A DNA stretch of 64,000 nt from Parazoarcus communis SWub3 = DSM 12120 (GTDB taxonomy: Bacteria; Pseudomonadota; Gammaproteobacteria; Burkholderiales; Rhodocyclaceae). The notes beneath the pieces were generated by a model. That model saw nothing but the letters and a program-made list of their open reading frames with translations. It made no database searches and was not told the DNA's origin. Shown here one piece after another: positions 17,665-25,629 of this stretch. Position 1 is the first letter of the stretch; each line of letters opens with the position of its first letter. The stretch is from the NCBI RefSeq assembly GCF_003226565.1, contig NZ_QKOE01000016.1, positions 49,282-113,281 of the forward strand, given 5' to 3'. The position numbers and the translations under genes are program-made.

Positions 17665-19125
17665 ATGCTGCTCTGGCTCGTCGTCGCATATCTGCTCATC
17701 TCCATCGGCATCGGCCTGGTTGCCGCGACGCGGGTGCACAATGCGCGGGATTACATCACCGCCGGCCGCAACCTGCCCATGGTGGTCGTACTGGCCATGG
17801 TGTTCGCTACCTGGTTTGGCGCCGAAACGGTGCTGGGCATCTCGGCCACCTTCCTCGAAGAGGGCTTTCGCGGGTTGATTTCCGACCCGCTGGGCGCCGC
17901 GGTGTGCCTGATCCTGTTCGGCCTGATCTTTGCGCGCCCGCTGTACCGGATGAACCTGCTGACCCTGGGCGACTTCTTCCGCCAGCGATACAACCGCAGT
18001 ACCGAACTGGTACTGTCGATCTGCATCGTGCTGTCCTACCTGGGCTGGGTGGCAGCTCAGATCACCGCGCTCGGGCTGGTGTTCAACGTGCTGTCGCAAG
18101 GGGCCGTCTCAAGCAATGAAGGCATGCTGATCGGCGCCGCGGTGGTGTTGCTGTACACCCTGTTCGGCGGCATGTGGTCGGTCGCCATGACCACCTTCGT
18201 GCAGATGATCGTCATCGTGCTCGGCCTGCTCTACGTCACCTGGCTGGCCGGCGACATGGCGGGGGGCTTCACCCACGTCATCAGCCAGGCCGCCGCCGAA
18301 GGCAAGCTCAGCTTCCTGCCCACGCTGGACGCACTCGACATCATTGCCTGGATGGCCGCCTTCCTGACCATGGCGCTGGGCTCCATCCCGCAACAGGACG
18401 TGTTCCAGCGCGTCAACTCGTCGAAGAACGAAACCGTCGCGGTGTGGGGCACGACGCTGGGCGGCGCCTCCTACTTCTTCTTTGCCGCGGTGCCGCTGTT
18501 CCTCGCCTACACGGCGCAGATCATCGACCCAGGCATGGTCGAGCGCCTGATGGAAGACGACTCTCAACTCATCCTGCCGACGCTGATCGTGCAGTACATG
18601 CCCTTTGCCGCTCAGGTCATCTTCTTCGGTGCCCTGCTGTCGGTGATCATGAGCACCGCCTCCGGCACCCTGCTGGCGCCATCGGTCACCTTCTCCGAGA
18701 ACGTGCTCAAGGGCTTCTTCCCGGAGATGAGCGACCGCCAGTTCCTGCTCAGCACCCGGATCACCGTGATCATCTTCACCGTGCTCGTCACCCTGTACGC
18801 CACCAGCACGGAATCGAGCATTCACCAGATGGTGGAAAATGCCTACCGGGTCACGCTGGCCGGCGCCTTCGTGCCGCTGGCTGCAGGGCTGTTCTGGAAG
18901 CGGGCAAACAACCTCGGCGCAGCGCTGGCCATCGCCTTCGGGCTGTTTACCTGGCTGTTCCTCGAGTTCACCGCGCCCGAAGGTGACATCGAACCACAGT
19001 TGTTCGGTCTCGCCGCAAGCGCGCTCGGCATGCTGCTGGGGGGGCTGCTGGGCCGCAAACCCCACCATCGCCCTCATGCTGCACATCATCACGCTGCGGC
19101 AGCCACACACCACGTCCGTCGCTAA
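17665..19125 (+). CDS. Sodium:solute symporter family protein
   Basis: SSS-family secondary transporter of 486 residues with about 13 membrane segments. The opening (MLLWLVVAYLLISIGIGL), the ITAGRNLP loop near residue 32, the FATWFGAETVLG segment near 48-59 and LYTLFGGMWSVAMTTFVQ near 160-178 match the family. The C terminus is a histidine-rich tail (about the last 25 residues, with HHH and HAAHHH runs) that could bind metal or simply be disordered. The open frame upstream of ATG 17665 crosses the terminator-like hairpin and is unlikely to be translated. The substrate is not recognisable. Confidence 0.88.
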   Translation: MLLWLVVAYLLISIGIGLVAATRVHNARDYITAGRNLPMVVVLAMVFATWFGAETVLGISATFLEEGFRGLISDPLGAAVCLILFGLIFARPLYRMNLLTLGDFFRQRYNRSTELVLSICIVLSYLGWVAAQITALGLVFNVLSQGAVSSNEGMLIGAAVVLLYTLFGGMWSVAMTTFVQMIVIVLGLLYVTWLAGDMAGGFTHVISQAAAEGKLSFLPTLDALDIIAWMAAFLTMALGSIPQQDVFQRVNSSKNETVAVWGTTLGGASYFFFAAVPLFLAYTAQIIDPGMVERLMEDDSQLILPTLIVQYMPFAAQVIFFGALLSVIMSTASGTLLAPSVTFSENVLKGFFPEMSDRQFLLSTRITVIIFTVLVTLYATSTESSIHQMVENAYRVTLAGAFVPLAAGLFWKRANNLGAALAIAFGLFTWLFLEFTAPEGDIEPQLFGLAASALGMLLGGLLGRKPHHRPHAAHHHAAAATHHVRR

Positions 19126-19204
19126 GCGGCGGCCAGAAGGCATGGCGGACTCCAACTTGCGATGAAATTCGGCACGCGTGTGGAGACCACCGCGTGCGGC
19201 TTGC

Positions 19205-19210
19205 TACAAT
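19205..19210 (+). promoter_or_regulatory. Probable -10 element (TACAAT) for the HDOD/GAF gene
   Basis: TACAAT preceded by TTGC, 36 bases before ATG 19247. A good -35 hexamer is not visible at the expected distance. It lies in the 121-base gap after the symporter. Confidence 0.4.
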
Positions 19211-19246
19211 CCCTGCAACCCGACTGCCGGCCCAACGCCCCGAACC

Positions 19247-20812
19247 ATGAGTACGCAAGCGCGTGGACTTGAATTCTGGCGCGCTCGCCTGCGCGAGGTC
19301 CGGCTCCCCATCCTGAGCGGGGCGGATGCGCTTTCCATACTCACGGCACCAGAGGTTGACCTCCAGTCGCTCGGACGAGTGCTTGACGCCGACCTGCCCC
19401 TGGCATTGGATGTCATCGCGTACGCCAGTACGCAGACCCGCGGCTCACACGAGATCCTGGGTTTGCAGCACGCGCTGGGCATGCTGGGTGTTGCTCAGGT
19501 ACAGCAGAGACTCAAGCTTCGGCTTGACCCGTCATTTGACCCGACACGTCCCGGCCACAGCCTTTGCGTCCAGGCACTGGCGAGCAGCCGGCTTGCGGTG
19601 CAGCTGTTATGGTCATGGACGCGCCGGCTCCATCCCACCAAGTACGATGAGCATCTTGACTGGGTCACCCTGCTGCTTGGCATCGCACGCTGGAAGCTGC
19701 CGCTGGCAGCCCCCGACATTGCCCTGCAGATCGAAACGCGGGTCGCACAGGGGGAGCGTCGTTCAGTGGTCGAAAAATCCCTGCTGGGATGTTCGATCGA
19801 GGCACTCAATATTGCCCATCTTCACGATATCGGCCTGCCACCCGACAAAGACCTTCAGCAAGCCACCCGACTGAACGAACGCGTCATTGCCAAAGCATGG
19901 CGACATGCCCGCCACGATGGACTGGCGCCCGAGCTCCCGCCCGAACTGGCCCGACCCTTGCGCCAACGCACAGCCATTTGCATGCTTGCGCACTTGCTGG
20001 CGTGGTCGGTTCGCGACGACTGGTACAGCTTGCGCAGCCAGCGCCTCCTTGCACTGGCGTCCACCCTCGCGGGCTTGCCTCTTGACACCGTGATTGCCGG
20101 GTCGAGGGGTGCGGCCCTGCGCGTCAGCCACGCACCAGAGTTCCGCAACCGTATCACTGCTCCGGCGGCACAACTGCTGTGGCCCCCGAAACCACGCCGC
20201 AGCCTTCGACCCGCCACACCTGTATCACGTCCATACGCCAGCCCGCCTGGCATGCCCGGCACACGGATGACACGGCGCCGCCCTGCGCAACCCGATACCG
20301 CAGTCGTCAACACCTTCGCCCAGAATTGCCTGCATGGACGCCATACCGACCTGCGGCAATTCATCGACGCCACCAGCCAGGCCCTGGAAAGCGGCCTGGG
20401 GCTTGCGCGCTGCATGTTGTTCCTCAAGGCGACCGGAACCGAACAGCTCGGCTGCTATTTTGCCCACGGTTTCAACCCAGCCTTCGAGGCCCGCACGCTG
20501 ATGATCCCCGCTGCGGACGACAATCTGCTGGCACGTCTGTTCCGCCACGCCTCCGGGTCACTCTGGATCAAGGCTTCACAGGTTGACGGCGCGCGTCAAC
20601 AGCTCCCCAGCGAACTGCGGCAGTACACCCAGGCCTCGGGCGTGATGCTGGCCGCCGTGAATCTGAATCAGCGCCCGGTCGGGGTCGTCTGGGCCGACAG
20701 CGGTCCTGACGGACACCCTCTTGGAGAGGGGCACTATGACGAGTTCCGCCATATGTTCCAACATTTCGGCGCCGAATTCTCACGTCTGACGCAAGCACTG
20801 AAGCGCCGCTAG
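19247..20812 (+). CDS. HDOD-like/GAF-like signalling protein
   Basis: Protein of 521 residues. The first 300 or so residues have the all-helical HDOD look (LPILSGADALSILTAPEVDLQSLGRVLDADLPLALDVIAYAST, then HALGMLGVAQVQQRL), without HD catalytic pairs that I can see. A basic, proline-rich linker (about 305-345) leads to a GAF-like domain (about 355-515, with FIDATSQALESGLGLARCMLFLK and AVNLNQRPVGVVWADS). HDOD proteins usually serve in signalling or regulation of motility, biofilm or stress. It precedes ubiU by 90 bases on the same strand but an FNR-type promoter separates them, so it may be unrelated. Confidence 0.7.
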   Translation: MSTQARGLEFWRARLREVRLPILSGADALSILTAPEVDLQSLGRVLDADLPLALDVIAYASTQTRGSHEILGLQHALGMLGVAQVQQRLKLRLDPSFDPTRPGHSLCVQALASSRLAVQLLWSWTRRLHPTKYDEHLDWVTLLLGIARWKLPLAAPDIALQIETRVAQGERRSVVEKSLLGCSIEALNIAHLHDIGLPPDKDLQQATRLNERVIAKAWRHARHDGLAPELPPELARPLRQRTAICMLAHLLAWSVRDDWYSLRSQRLLALASTLAGLPLDTVIAGSRGAALRVSHAPEFRNRITAPAAQLLWPPKPRRSLRPATPVSRPYASPPGMPGTRMTRRRPAQPDTAVVNTFAQNCLHGRHTDLRQFIDATSQALESGLGLARCMLFLKATGTEQLGCYFAHGFNPAFEARTLMIPAADDNLLARLFRHASGSLWIKASQVDGARQQLPSELRQYTQASGVMLAAVNLNQRPVGVVWADSGPDGHPLGEGHYDEFRHMFQHFGAEFSRLTQALKRR

Positions 20813-20831
20813 AGCCCACAGGCATTGGCTC

Positions 20832-20845
20832 TTGACCCCGGTCAA
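20832..20845 (+). promoter_or_regulatory. FNR/ANR-type box upstream of ubiUVT
   Basis: TTGAC-CCCG-GTCAA is a perfect dyad at the FNR-family spacing (consensus TTGAT-N4-ATCAA). A TATGGT -10-like hexamer at 20868-20873 puts the box at about -41.5, the position used for class II activation. The downstream genes work in oxygen-independent ubiquinone synthesis, which makes anaerobic activation sensible. Confidence 0.65.
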
Positions 20846-20902
20846 CGCCCCCCCCTGCGGCAAAGGCTATGGTTGCCGGGCTTTTTTTACCCGGCTGCGC
20901 CC

Positions 20903-21916
20903 ATGACCTCAACCCATCGCATCGAACTTGTCTGCCCCGCCGGCAGCCTGCCCGCACTCAAGACGGCCATCGACCATGGCGCCGACTGCGTCTATCTCGG
21001 TTTCAAGGACGCCACCAATGCGCGCAACTTCACCGGTCTCAACTTCGACCCCCAGCAGATGCGCGACGGCATCGACTACGCCCATCGCCGCGGTCGCAAG
21101 GTGCTGCTGGCGCTCAATACCTATCCACAGAGCGACAACTGGTCGAGCTGGACCGCGGCCATCGACCGCGCCGCCGAGTTCGGCATCGACGCGGTGATCC
21201 TTGCCGACCCCGGGCTGATGGCCTATGCCCGCCGCACCCACCCGGCACTGCGCCTGCACCTGTCGGTACAGGGCTCCGCGACCAGCTACGAGGCCATCAA
21301 CTACTACCACGAGCGTTTCGGCATCCAGCGTGCGGTGTTGCCGCGGGTACTGTCGCTTGCCCAGGTCGAGCAGGTCATCACCCACACCCCGGTGGAGATC
21401 GAGGTGTTTGGCTTTGGCGGCCTGTGCGTCATGGTCGAGGGCCGCTGTGCGTTGTCGGCCTACGCCACTGGAGAATCACCCAACTGCAACGGTGCCTGCT
21501 CGCCAGGCAAGCACGTGCGCTGGGAGCAGACACCACAGGGCATGGAAACCCGGCTCAATGGCATCCTGATCGACCGCTTTGCCGATGACGAACGCGCCGG
21601 CTACCCGACGCTGTGCAAGGGCCGCTTCGAGGTCAACGACGAAACCTATTACGCCATCGAGGAGCCCACCAGCCTGAACACGCTGGAGATGCTGCCCGAA
21701 CTCGCCCGCATCGGCGTCGCTGCAATCAAGATCGAGGGGCGCCAGCGCAGCCCGGCCTATGTCACCCAGGTCACCCGGGTCTGGCGCGCCGCGCTCGACC
21801 AGCTTGCCCGCTCGGTGGCCGACTTCAAGCCGCTGCCCGCCTGGATGGCCGAACTCAACAAGGTTTCCGAGGGCCAGAGCCACACCCTCGGTGCCTACTA
21901 TCGTCCATGGAAATGA
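20903..21916 (+). CDS. ubiU: UbiU: O2-independent ubiquinone hydroxylase subunit (U32 peptidase family)
   Basis: U32-family protein of 337 residues, partner of UbiV in the iron-sulfur hydroxylase that makes ubiquinone without oxygen. The opening ELVCPAGSLPALKTAIDHGADCVYLGFKD and the cysteine set GGLCVMVEGRC, NCNGAC and YPTLCKGRF (about residues 175-240) are the [4Fe-4S] ligand regions of UbiU. ATG 20903 is the first codon consistent with the family N terminus. It is followed immediately by ubiV (4 bases) and ubiT (16 bases). Its presence implies quinone-dependent anaerobic respiration. Confidence 0.92.
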   Translation: MTSTHRIELVCPAGSLPALKTAIDHGADCVYLGFKDATNARNFTGLNFDPQQMRDGIDYAHRRGRKVLLALNTYPQSDNWSSWTAAIDRAAEFGIDAVILADPGLMAYARRTHPALRLHLSVQGSATSYEAINYYHERFGIQRAVLPRVLSLAQVEQVITHTPVEIEVFGFGGLCVMVEGRCALSAYATGESPNCNGACSPGKHVRWEQTPQGMETRLNGILIDRFADDERAGYPTLCKGRFEVNDETYYAIEEPTSLNTLEMLPELARIGVAAIKIEGRQRSPAYVTQVTRVWRAALDQLARSVADFKPLPAWMAELNKVSEGQSHTLGAYYRPWK

Positions 21917-21920
21917 TCCG

Positions 21921-22817
21921 ATGAAGCTCTCCCTCGGTCCCCTGCTTTACTACTGGCCCCGCCAGAGCGTGCTGGATTTCTATGCCGACGTAGCCGCCAG
22001 CCCGGTCGACATCGTGCATCTGGGCGAAACCGTGTGCGCCCGCCGTCATGAACTGCGCCTGGAAGACTGGATCGAAGTCGCCACCATGCTGGCCGAAGCC
22101 GGCAAGGAAGCGGTGCTGTCCACCCAGTCACTGATCGAATCCGAATCCGATCTCAAGACCCTGCGCCGTATCGTCGCCCAGGGGCGCTTCCGCATCGAAG
22201 CCAACGACATGAGCGCGGTACGCCTGCTGGCCACCCATGAGCGGCGCGGCTGGATTGCCGGCCCGGCGCTCAATGTGTTCAACCCCCACACCCTTGCGCT
22301 GCTGATGGAAGACGGCGCACGTCGCTGGGTGGTGCCGCCGGAAATGGCTGGTACCGCGCTGGCCGAGCTGCTCGGTGCAGCCGCCAACCGGCCCGAGGTT
22401 GAGGTGTTTGCCTACGGCCGGTTGCCGCTCGCGCACTCGGCGCGCTGCTTCACCGCCCGCCACTACAACCTGCAGAAGGACAGCTGCGAGTTCCGTTGCC
22501 TGGGCATCAGTGACGGACTGGTCCTGCGCACCCGCGAGGGCGAGCCCTTCCTGACCCTCAACGGCGTGCAGACCCAGTCTGCCCGCATCCACAACCTGCT
22601 GGGCGACCTGCCAGCCGTGGCGGGCCACGCTGACATCCTGCGCATCAGCCCTCAGGGCAACCACACCCTGGAAGTGGTCGCGCTGTTCCGCGCAGCGCTG
22701 GACGAGCAACTACCCCCGGCCAGCGCCTTTGCCAACAGCCGTGCCCTGATGCCGGCCGCACCGTGCAATGGCTTCTGGCATGGGCGCCCCGGCACCGAAC
22801 ACCACACCGCGACCTGA
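21921..22817 (+). CDS. ubiV: UbiV: O2-independent ubiquinone hydroxylase subunit (U32 peptidase family)
   Basis: Second U32-family subunit (298 residues) of the UbiU-UbiV complex. Cysteines expected for its [4Fe-4S] cluster appear in GETVCARR near residue 37 and in SARCFTARHYNLQKDSC plus EFRC near 174-195. The N terminus (LSLGPLLYYWPRQSVLDFY) and the segment GPALNVFNPHTLALL are characteristic. It starts 4 bases after ubiU and is co-transcribed. Confidence 0.92.
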   Translation: MKLSLGPLLYYWPRQSVLDFYADVAASPVDIVHLGETVCARRHELRLEDWIEVATMLAEAGKEAVLSTQSLIESESDLKTLRRIVAQGRFRIEANDMSAVRLLATHERRGWIAGPALNVFNPHTLALLMEDGARRWVVPPEMAGTALAELLGAAANRPEVEVFAYGRLPLAHSARCFTARHYNLQKDSCEFRCLGISDGLVLRTREGEPFLTLNGVQTQSARIHNLLGDLPAVAGHADILRISPQGNHTLEVVALFRAALDEQLPPASAFANSRALMPAAPCNGFWHGRPGTEHHTAT

Positions 22818-22833
22818 ACGAGGCCCACTCACC

Positions 22834-23355
22834 ATGCCCCGCCCTTTCCCCCTACCGCTGCGGTCCCTGCCTTTCGATCCCGCCAGCCTGTTGCCCGGTG
22901 CCCTGCGCCAACGTATTGCCGCGCGCTTGACGACCCTGCAGGTTCCCGATTTCACCTTGCCAGCCGGCCTTGCCCGGCTGTGCGCCCGCCTGCCGCAGCA
23001 GCCCCCGACACACGCCCTGACCCTGCTGCTCAACCTGGCGCTCGGCCGCATCCTGCCACGCGACACACTCGAGCCACTGCACGGCCGCCAGTTGCAGGTG
23101 CGCGTGCTCGACGCCGGACTGACCTTGAACTTCAGCCTGACCGATCAGGGCTTTCGCCCGGTGATCCGTGCCGAGGCACCCGACCTGACCCTGTCAGCCC
23201 GCAGCCGCGACTTCATTGCCCTGGCGCTGCGCGAAGAAGATGCCGACACCCTGTTCTTCAGCCGTCGCCTGCGCATGGAAGGGGATACCGAACTGGGCCT
23301 GCTGGTCAAGAACACGCTGGATGCCGTGGACTGGGAAGCCTTGCGCATGCACTGA
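22834..23355 (+). CDS. ubiT: UbiT: SCP2-domain lipid-binding accessory protein
   Basis: SCP2-domain protein of 173 residues matching UbiT in size and position. It is proposed to carry ubiquinone intermediates in the anaerobic pathway, as UbiJ does in the aerobic one. Visible features are the lead LPLRSLPFDPASLLPG, the LNLALGRILP segment near 58-70 and the domain core LRMEGDTELGLLVKNTLDAVDW near 145-168. It ends the ubiUVT operon. Confidence 0.88.
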   Translation: MPRPFPLPLRSLPFDPASLLPGALRQRIAARLTTLQVPDFTLPAGLARLCARLPQQPPTHALTLLLNLALGRILPRDTLEPLHGRQLQVRVLDAGLTLNFSLTDQGFRPVIRAEAPDLTLSARSRDFIALALREEDADTLFFSRRLRMEGDTELGLLVKNTLDAVDWEALRMH

Positions 23356-23471
23356 GCAAGCGGCCCGCGGGATGAGCGCCGCGTAGTCCATGCAAGGGCG
23401 CGCCGGCGCATCCTCCGCGGCAAGCAGGGTACACTCGGGGCACACACCACGCCGCTCAGGAGAGCCCTCGC

Positions 23472-24377
23472 TTGCTGCACCCACCCCGCGCCTATGTATA
23501 TCTCGATGCGGTTGCGCGCGCCGGCTCGATCCGCAAGGCAGCCGAAACGCTGCATGTCGCCTCGACCGCGCTCAACCGCAAGATCCTAGAACTCGAAGAA
23601 CAGGCAGGTACGCCCCTGTTCGAGCGCTTGCCGCGCGGCGTCCGGCTGACTGCCGCGGGCGAGGTACTGCTCAATACGGTGCGCCGTGCGCTCGCCGACC
23701 TGCGCTCGGCTTCATCCCAGATCGAACAGTTACGCGGACTGATCCGGGGCACCGTCCGCCTGGGGTGTGCCGAATCGGTTGCCACCGACTTCATTCCCAG
23801 CGCGATCAACGCCTATCAGCAGACCCATCCCGGCGTACAGTTCCAGGTGACCTCCGGCGTCACCCGGCTGCTGGTCAACGAGTTGCTGGAAGACAACGTC
23901 GACCTGGTGCTCGCCCACGACCCGGTCCCGGCCGACGGCCTGCATGTGATCTACACGTTGAAGCAGCCGCTCTGCGCCATGTTGCGCCCGGACCACCCGC
24001 TGGCGACTCGCACTACGCTGAAACTTGCCGACTGCCAGCCCTATCCACTCGCGCTCGGCGACAACTCCTTCGGCAGCCGCCGGCTCATCGACGGACTGGT
24101 GGCACGTACCCGGATCAGCCTCAAGGTCATGCTGGAGGCTAGCTCGGTCCAGACCCTCAAGGAGTTCACCCGCCAGACCGGTGCGATCAGCTTCCAGTAC
24201 CGGATCGGCACGCTGCAGGAGGCGCGCCGCGGCGAGTTCGTCTCCATCCCACTGACCGATCGTGGCCTGACCGACGGCCGGCTGGTTCTGGCCACCCGCG
24301 AAAGCCGCATGCTGCCGATCGCGGCGATGTCTTTCGTCGAAACCCTGGTCGCCCGTCTCGCCGAATTCGACGCCTGA
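23472..24377 (+). CDS. LysR-family transcriptional regulator, likely regulator of the N-heterocycle operon
   Basis: LysR regulator of 301 residues: winged helix at about 1-60 (RAYVYLDAVARAGSIRKAAETLHVASTALNRKILELE) and an effector domain to about 295. The start is TTG 23472, preceded by AGGAG; a TACACT -10-like element lies at 23430-23435. It precedes the atzD-like gene by 115 bases on the same strand. A dyad with an 11-base spacer in that gap (24441-24465) is a candidate binding site. The regulator probably senses the substrate or first product of the operon. Confidence 0.88.
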   Translation: MLHPPRAYVYLDAVARAGSIRKAAETLHVASTALNRKILELEEQAGTPLFERLPRGVRLTAAGEVLLNTVRRALADLRSASSQIEQLRGLIRGTVRLGCAESVATDFIPSAINAYQQTHPGVQFQVTSGVTRLLVNELLEDNVDLVLAHDPVPADGLHVIYTLKQPLCAMLRPDHPLATRTTLKLADCQPYPLALGDNSFGSRRLIDGLVARTRISLKVMLEASSVQTLKEFTRQTGAISFQYRIGTLQEARRGEFVSIPLTDRGLTDGRLVLATRESRMLPIAAMSFVETLVARLAEFDA

Positions 24378-24440
24378 CGCCACCACCACCGGGCGCTTTG
24401 CCAGCAGCGCCGGCCAGCGCGCACATTTTGATCTCGGTAC

Positions 24441-24465
24441 GAGCGAAATATTGAGCTATTCGCTC
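24441..24465 (+). promoter_or_regulatory. Interrupted dyad GAGCGAA-N11-TTCGCTC (candidate LysR site)
   Basis: Perfect 7-base arms at 24441-24447 and 24459-24465 with an 11-base AT-rich spacer, 28 bases before the atzD-like start codon. LysR-type boxes are interrupted dyads of this general form. A separate GGCGCT/AGCGCC stem (24392-24411) just after the LysR stop could separate the two transcription units. Confidence 0.45.
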
Positions 24466-24492
24466 TCGCACATCGTCATCGATACTGGGCTC

Positions 24493-25629
24493 ATGGACAC
24501 CCAGCACATTTCCTCCTCCACCTCACCTCAGCTCGCCGTACATCGGCTGGACATGGCGCACCCCGGGGATCTCTCCGCCTTGCAGGCACTGCTCGACCAC
24601 GGCGTGCTCGCCGCCGACGAGATTGTCGCGATCATCGGCAAGACCGAGGGTAACGGCGGTGTCAACGACTTCACCCGCGGCTACTTCACCCAGACCCTGT
24701 TCAACCTGCTAGGTGACCGACTGGGACGTTCGCCGCAACAACTGCAGGCGGAGATTCCCTGCATCCTGTCGGGCGGAACCGAGGGCGTACTGAGCCCGCA
24801 CTATCTCGTGTTCGCCCGTCAGGCGGCAGCTGCAGACGCCCCCGCCGGCCCGGCGCTGGCGATCGGCCGTGCGCTCAGCGCCGACACCCCGGCGCAGGAC
24901 ATCGGCCGCTGGTCACATGTGCAGGCCGTTGCTCAGGCGGTACGCGCGGCAATGGCGGACGCGGGCATCGATCGCGCGCAGGATGTCGCCTTCGTACAGG
25001 TCAAATGCCCGTGTGTCACCTCTGCCCGCGCCCAATCCGCCGCGGCCGCAGGTCAGCCAGTCCGCAGTGCAGATCCCAATCGCTCGATGGCCTATGCACG
25101 CGCTGCTGGCGCATTTGGCGTCGCCCTCGCGCTCGGACAGATTGCGGACGACGACAGACTCGAAGCCGCCCTGCTGGAGGACTTTGCGCTGTTCTGTCCC
25201 CAGGCCAGCATTTCGTCGGGTGTGGAGGTCAGCGCCAACGAAGTCGTTGTGCTCGGCCACAGCGCCACCTGGCGCGGACCGCTACGCATGGCCTGCGAGC
25301 CGATGGAAGATGCCGTCGATCTGGGTGCCGTGGTCCGTGCCTGCACCCGCCTGGGACTGCAAGCCCACCCACAGCTGCCGGCCAGCGACCTGTCCCGGGT
25401 GGCGGGCGTGCTGGTGAAGTGCGAACCGGATCGCCGCGGTCGCGTCCGTGGCAAGCGCCACACCATGCTCGACGATACCGACATCAACGCCCAGCGCCAC
25501 GTCCGTGCCGCGCTTGGAGGCGTGGTCGCCGGCGTACTGGGTACCGGTCAGATCTTCGTCTCGGGTGGCGCAGAGCATCAGGGCCCGGACGGCGGTGGTC
25601 TGATCGCCATCATTGCGAGCATTGCATGA
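24493..25629 (+). CDS. Cyanuric acid amidohydrolase / barbiturase family ring-opening amidohydrolase
   Basis: Ring-opening amidohydrolase of 378 residues (cyanuric acid hydrolase AtzD is about 365). The threefold-repeat fold places three Ser-Lys pairs at the active site, and all appear: Lys in IIGKTEGNGGVND, Ser in CILSGGTEGVLSPH, Lys in VQVKCPC, Ser in DPNRSMAYARA, Lys in VLVKCEPD and Ser in FVSGGAEHQGPDGGG. The family hydrolyses cyclic imides such as cyanuric acid or barbiturate; which is used here cannot be decided. ATG 24493 is preferred over a TTG at 24451 that lies inside the operator-like dyad. The stop overlaps the amidase start. Confidence 0.9.
   Translation: MDTQHISSSTSPQLAVHRLDMAHPGDLSALQALLDHGVLAADEIVAIIGKTEGNGGVNDFTRGYFTQTLFNLLGDRLGRSPQQLQAEIPCILSGGTEGVLSPHYLVFARQAAAADAPAGPALAIGRALSADTPAQDIGRWSHVQAVAQAVRAAMADAGIDRAQDVAFVQVKCPCVTSARAQSAAAAGQPVRSADPNRSMAYARAAGAFGVALALGQIADDDRLEAALLEDFALFCPQASISSGVEVSANEVVVLGHSATWRGPLRMACEPMEDAVDLGAVVRACTRLGLQAHPQLPASDLSRVAGVLVKCEPDRRGRVRGKRHTMLDDTDINAQRHVRAALGGVVAGVLGTGQIFVSGGAEHQGPDGGGLIAIIASIA

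Noticed and set aside
25005..25625. N-terminal extension of the amidase gene
   Set aside because: The extra residues are an out-of-frame shadow of the ring-opening hydrolase gene; ATG 25626 with ATGA overlap is the natural start.
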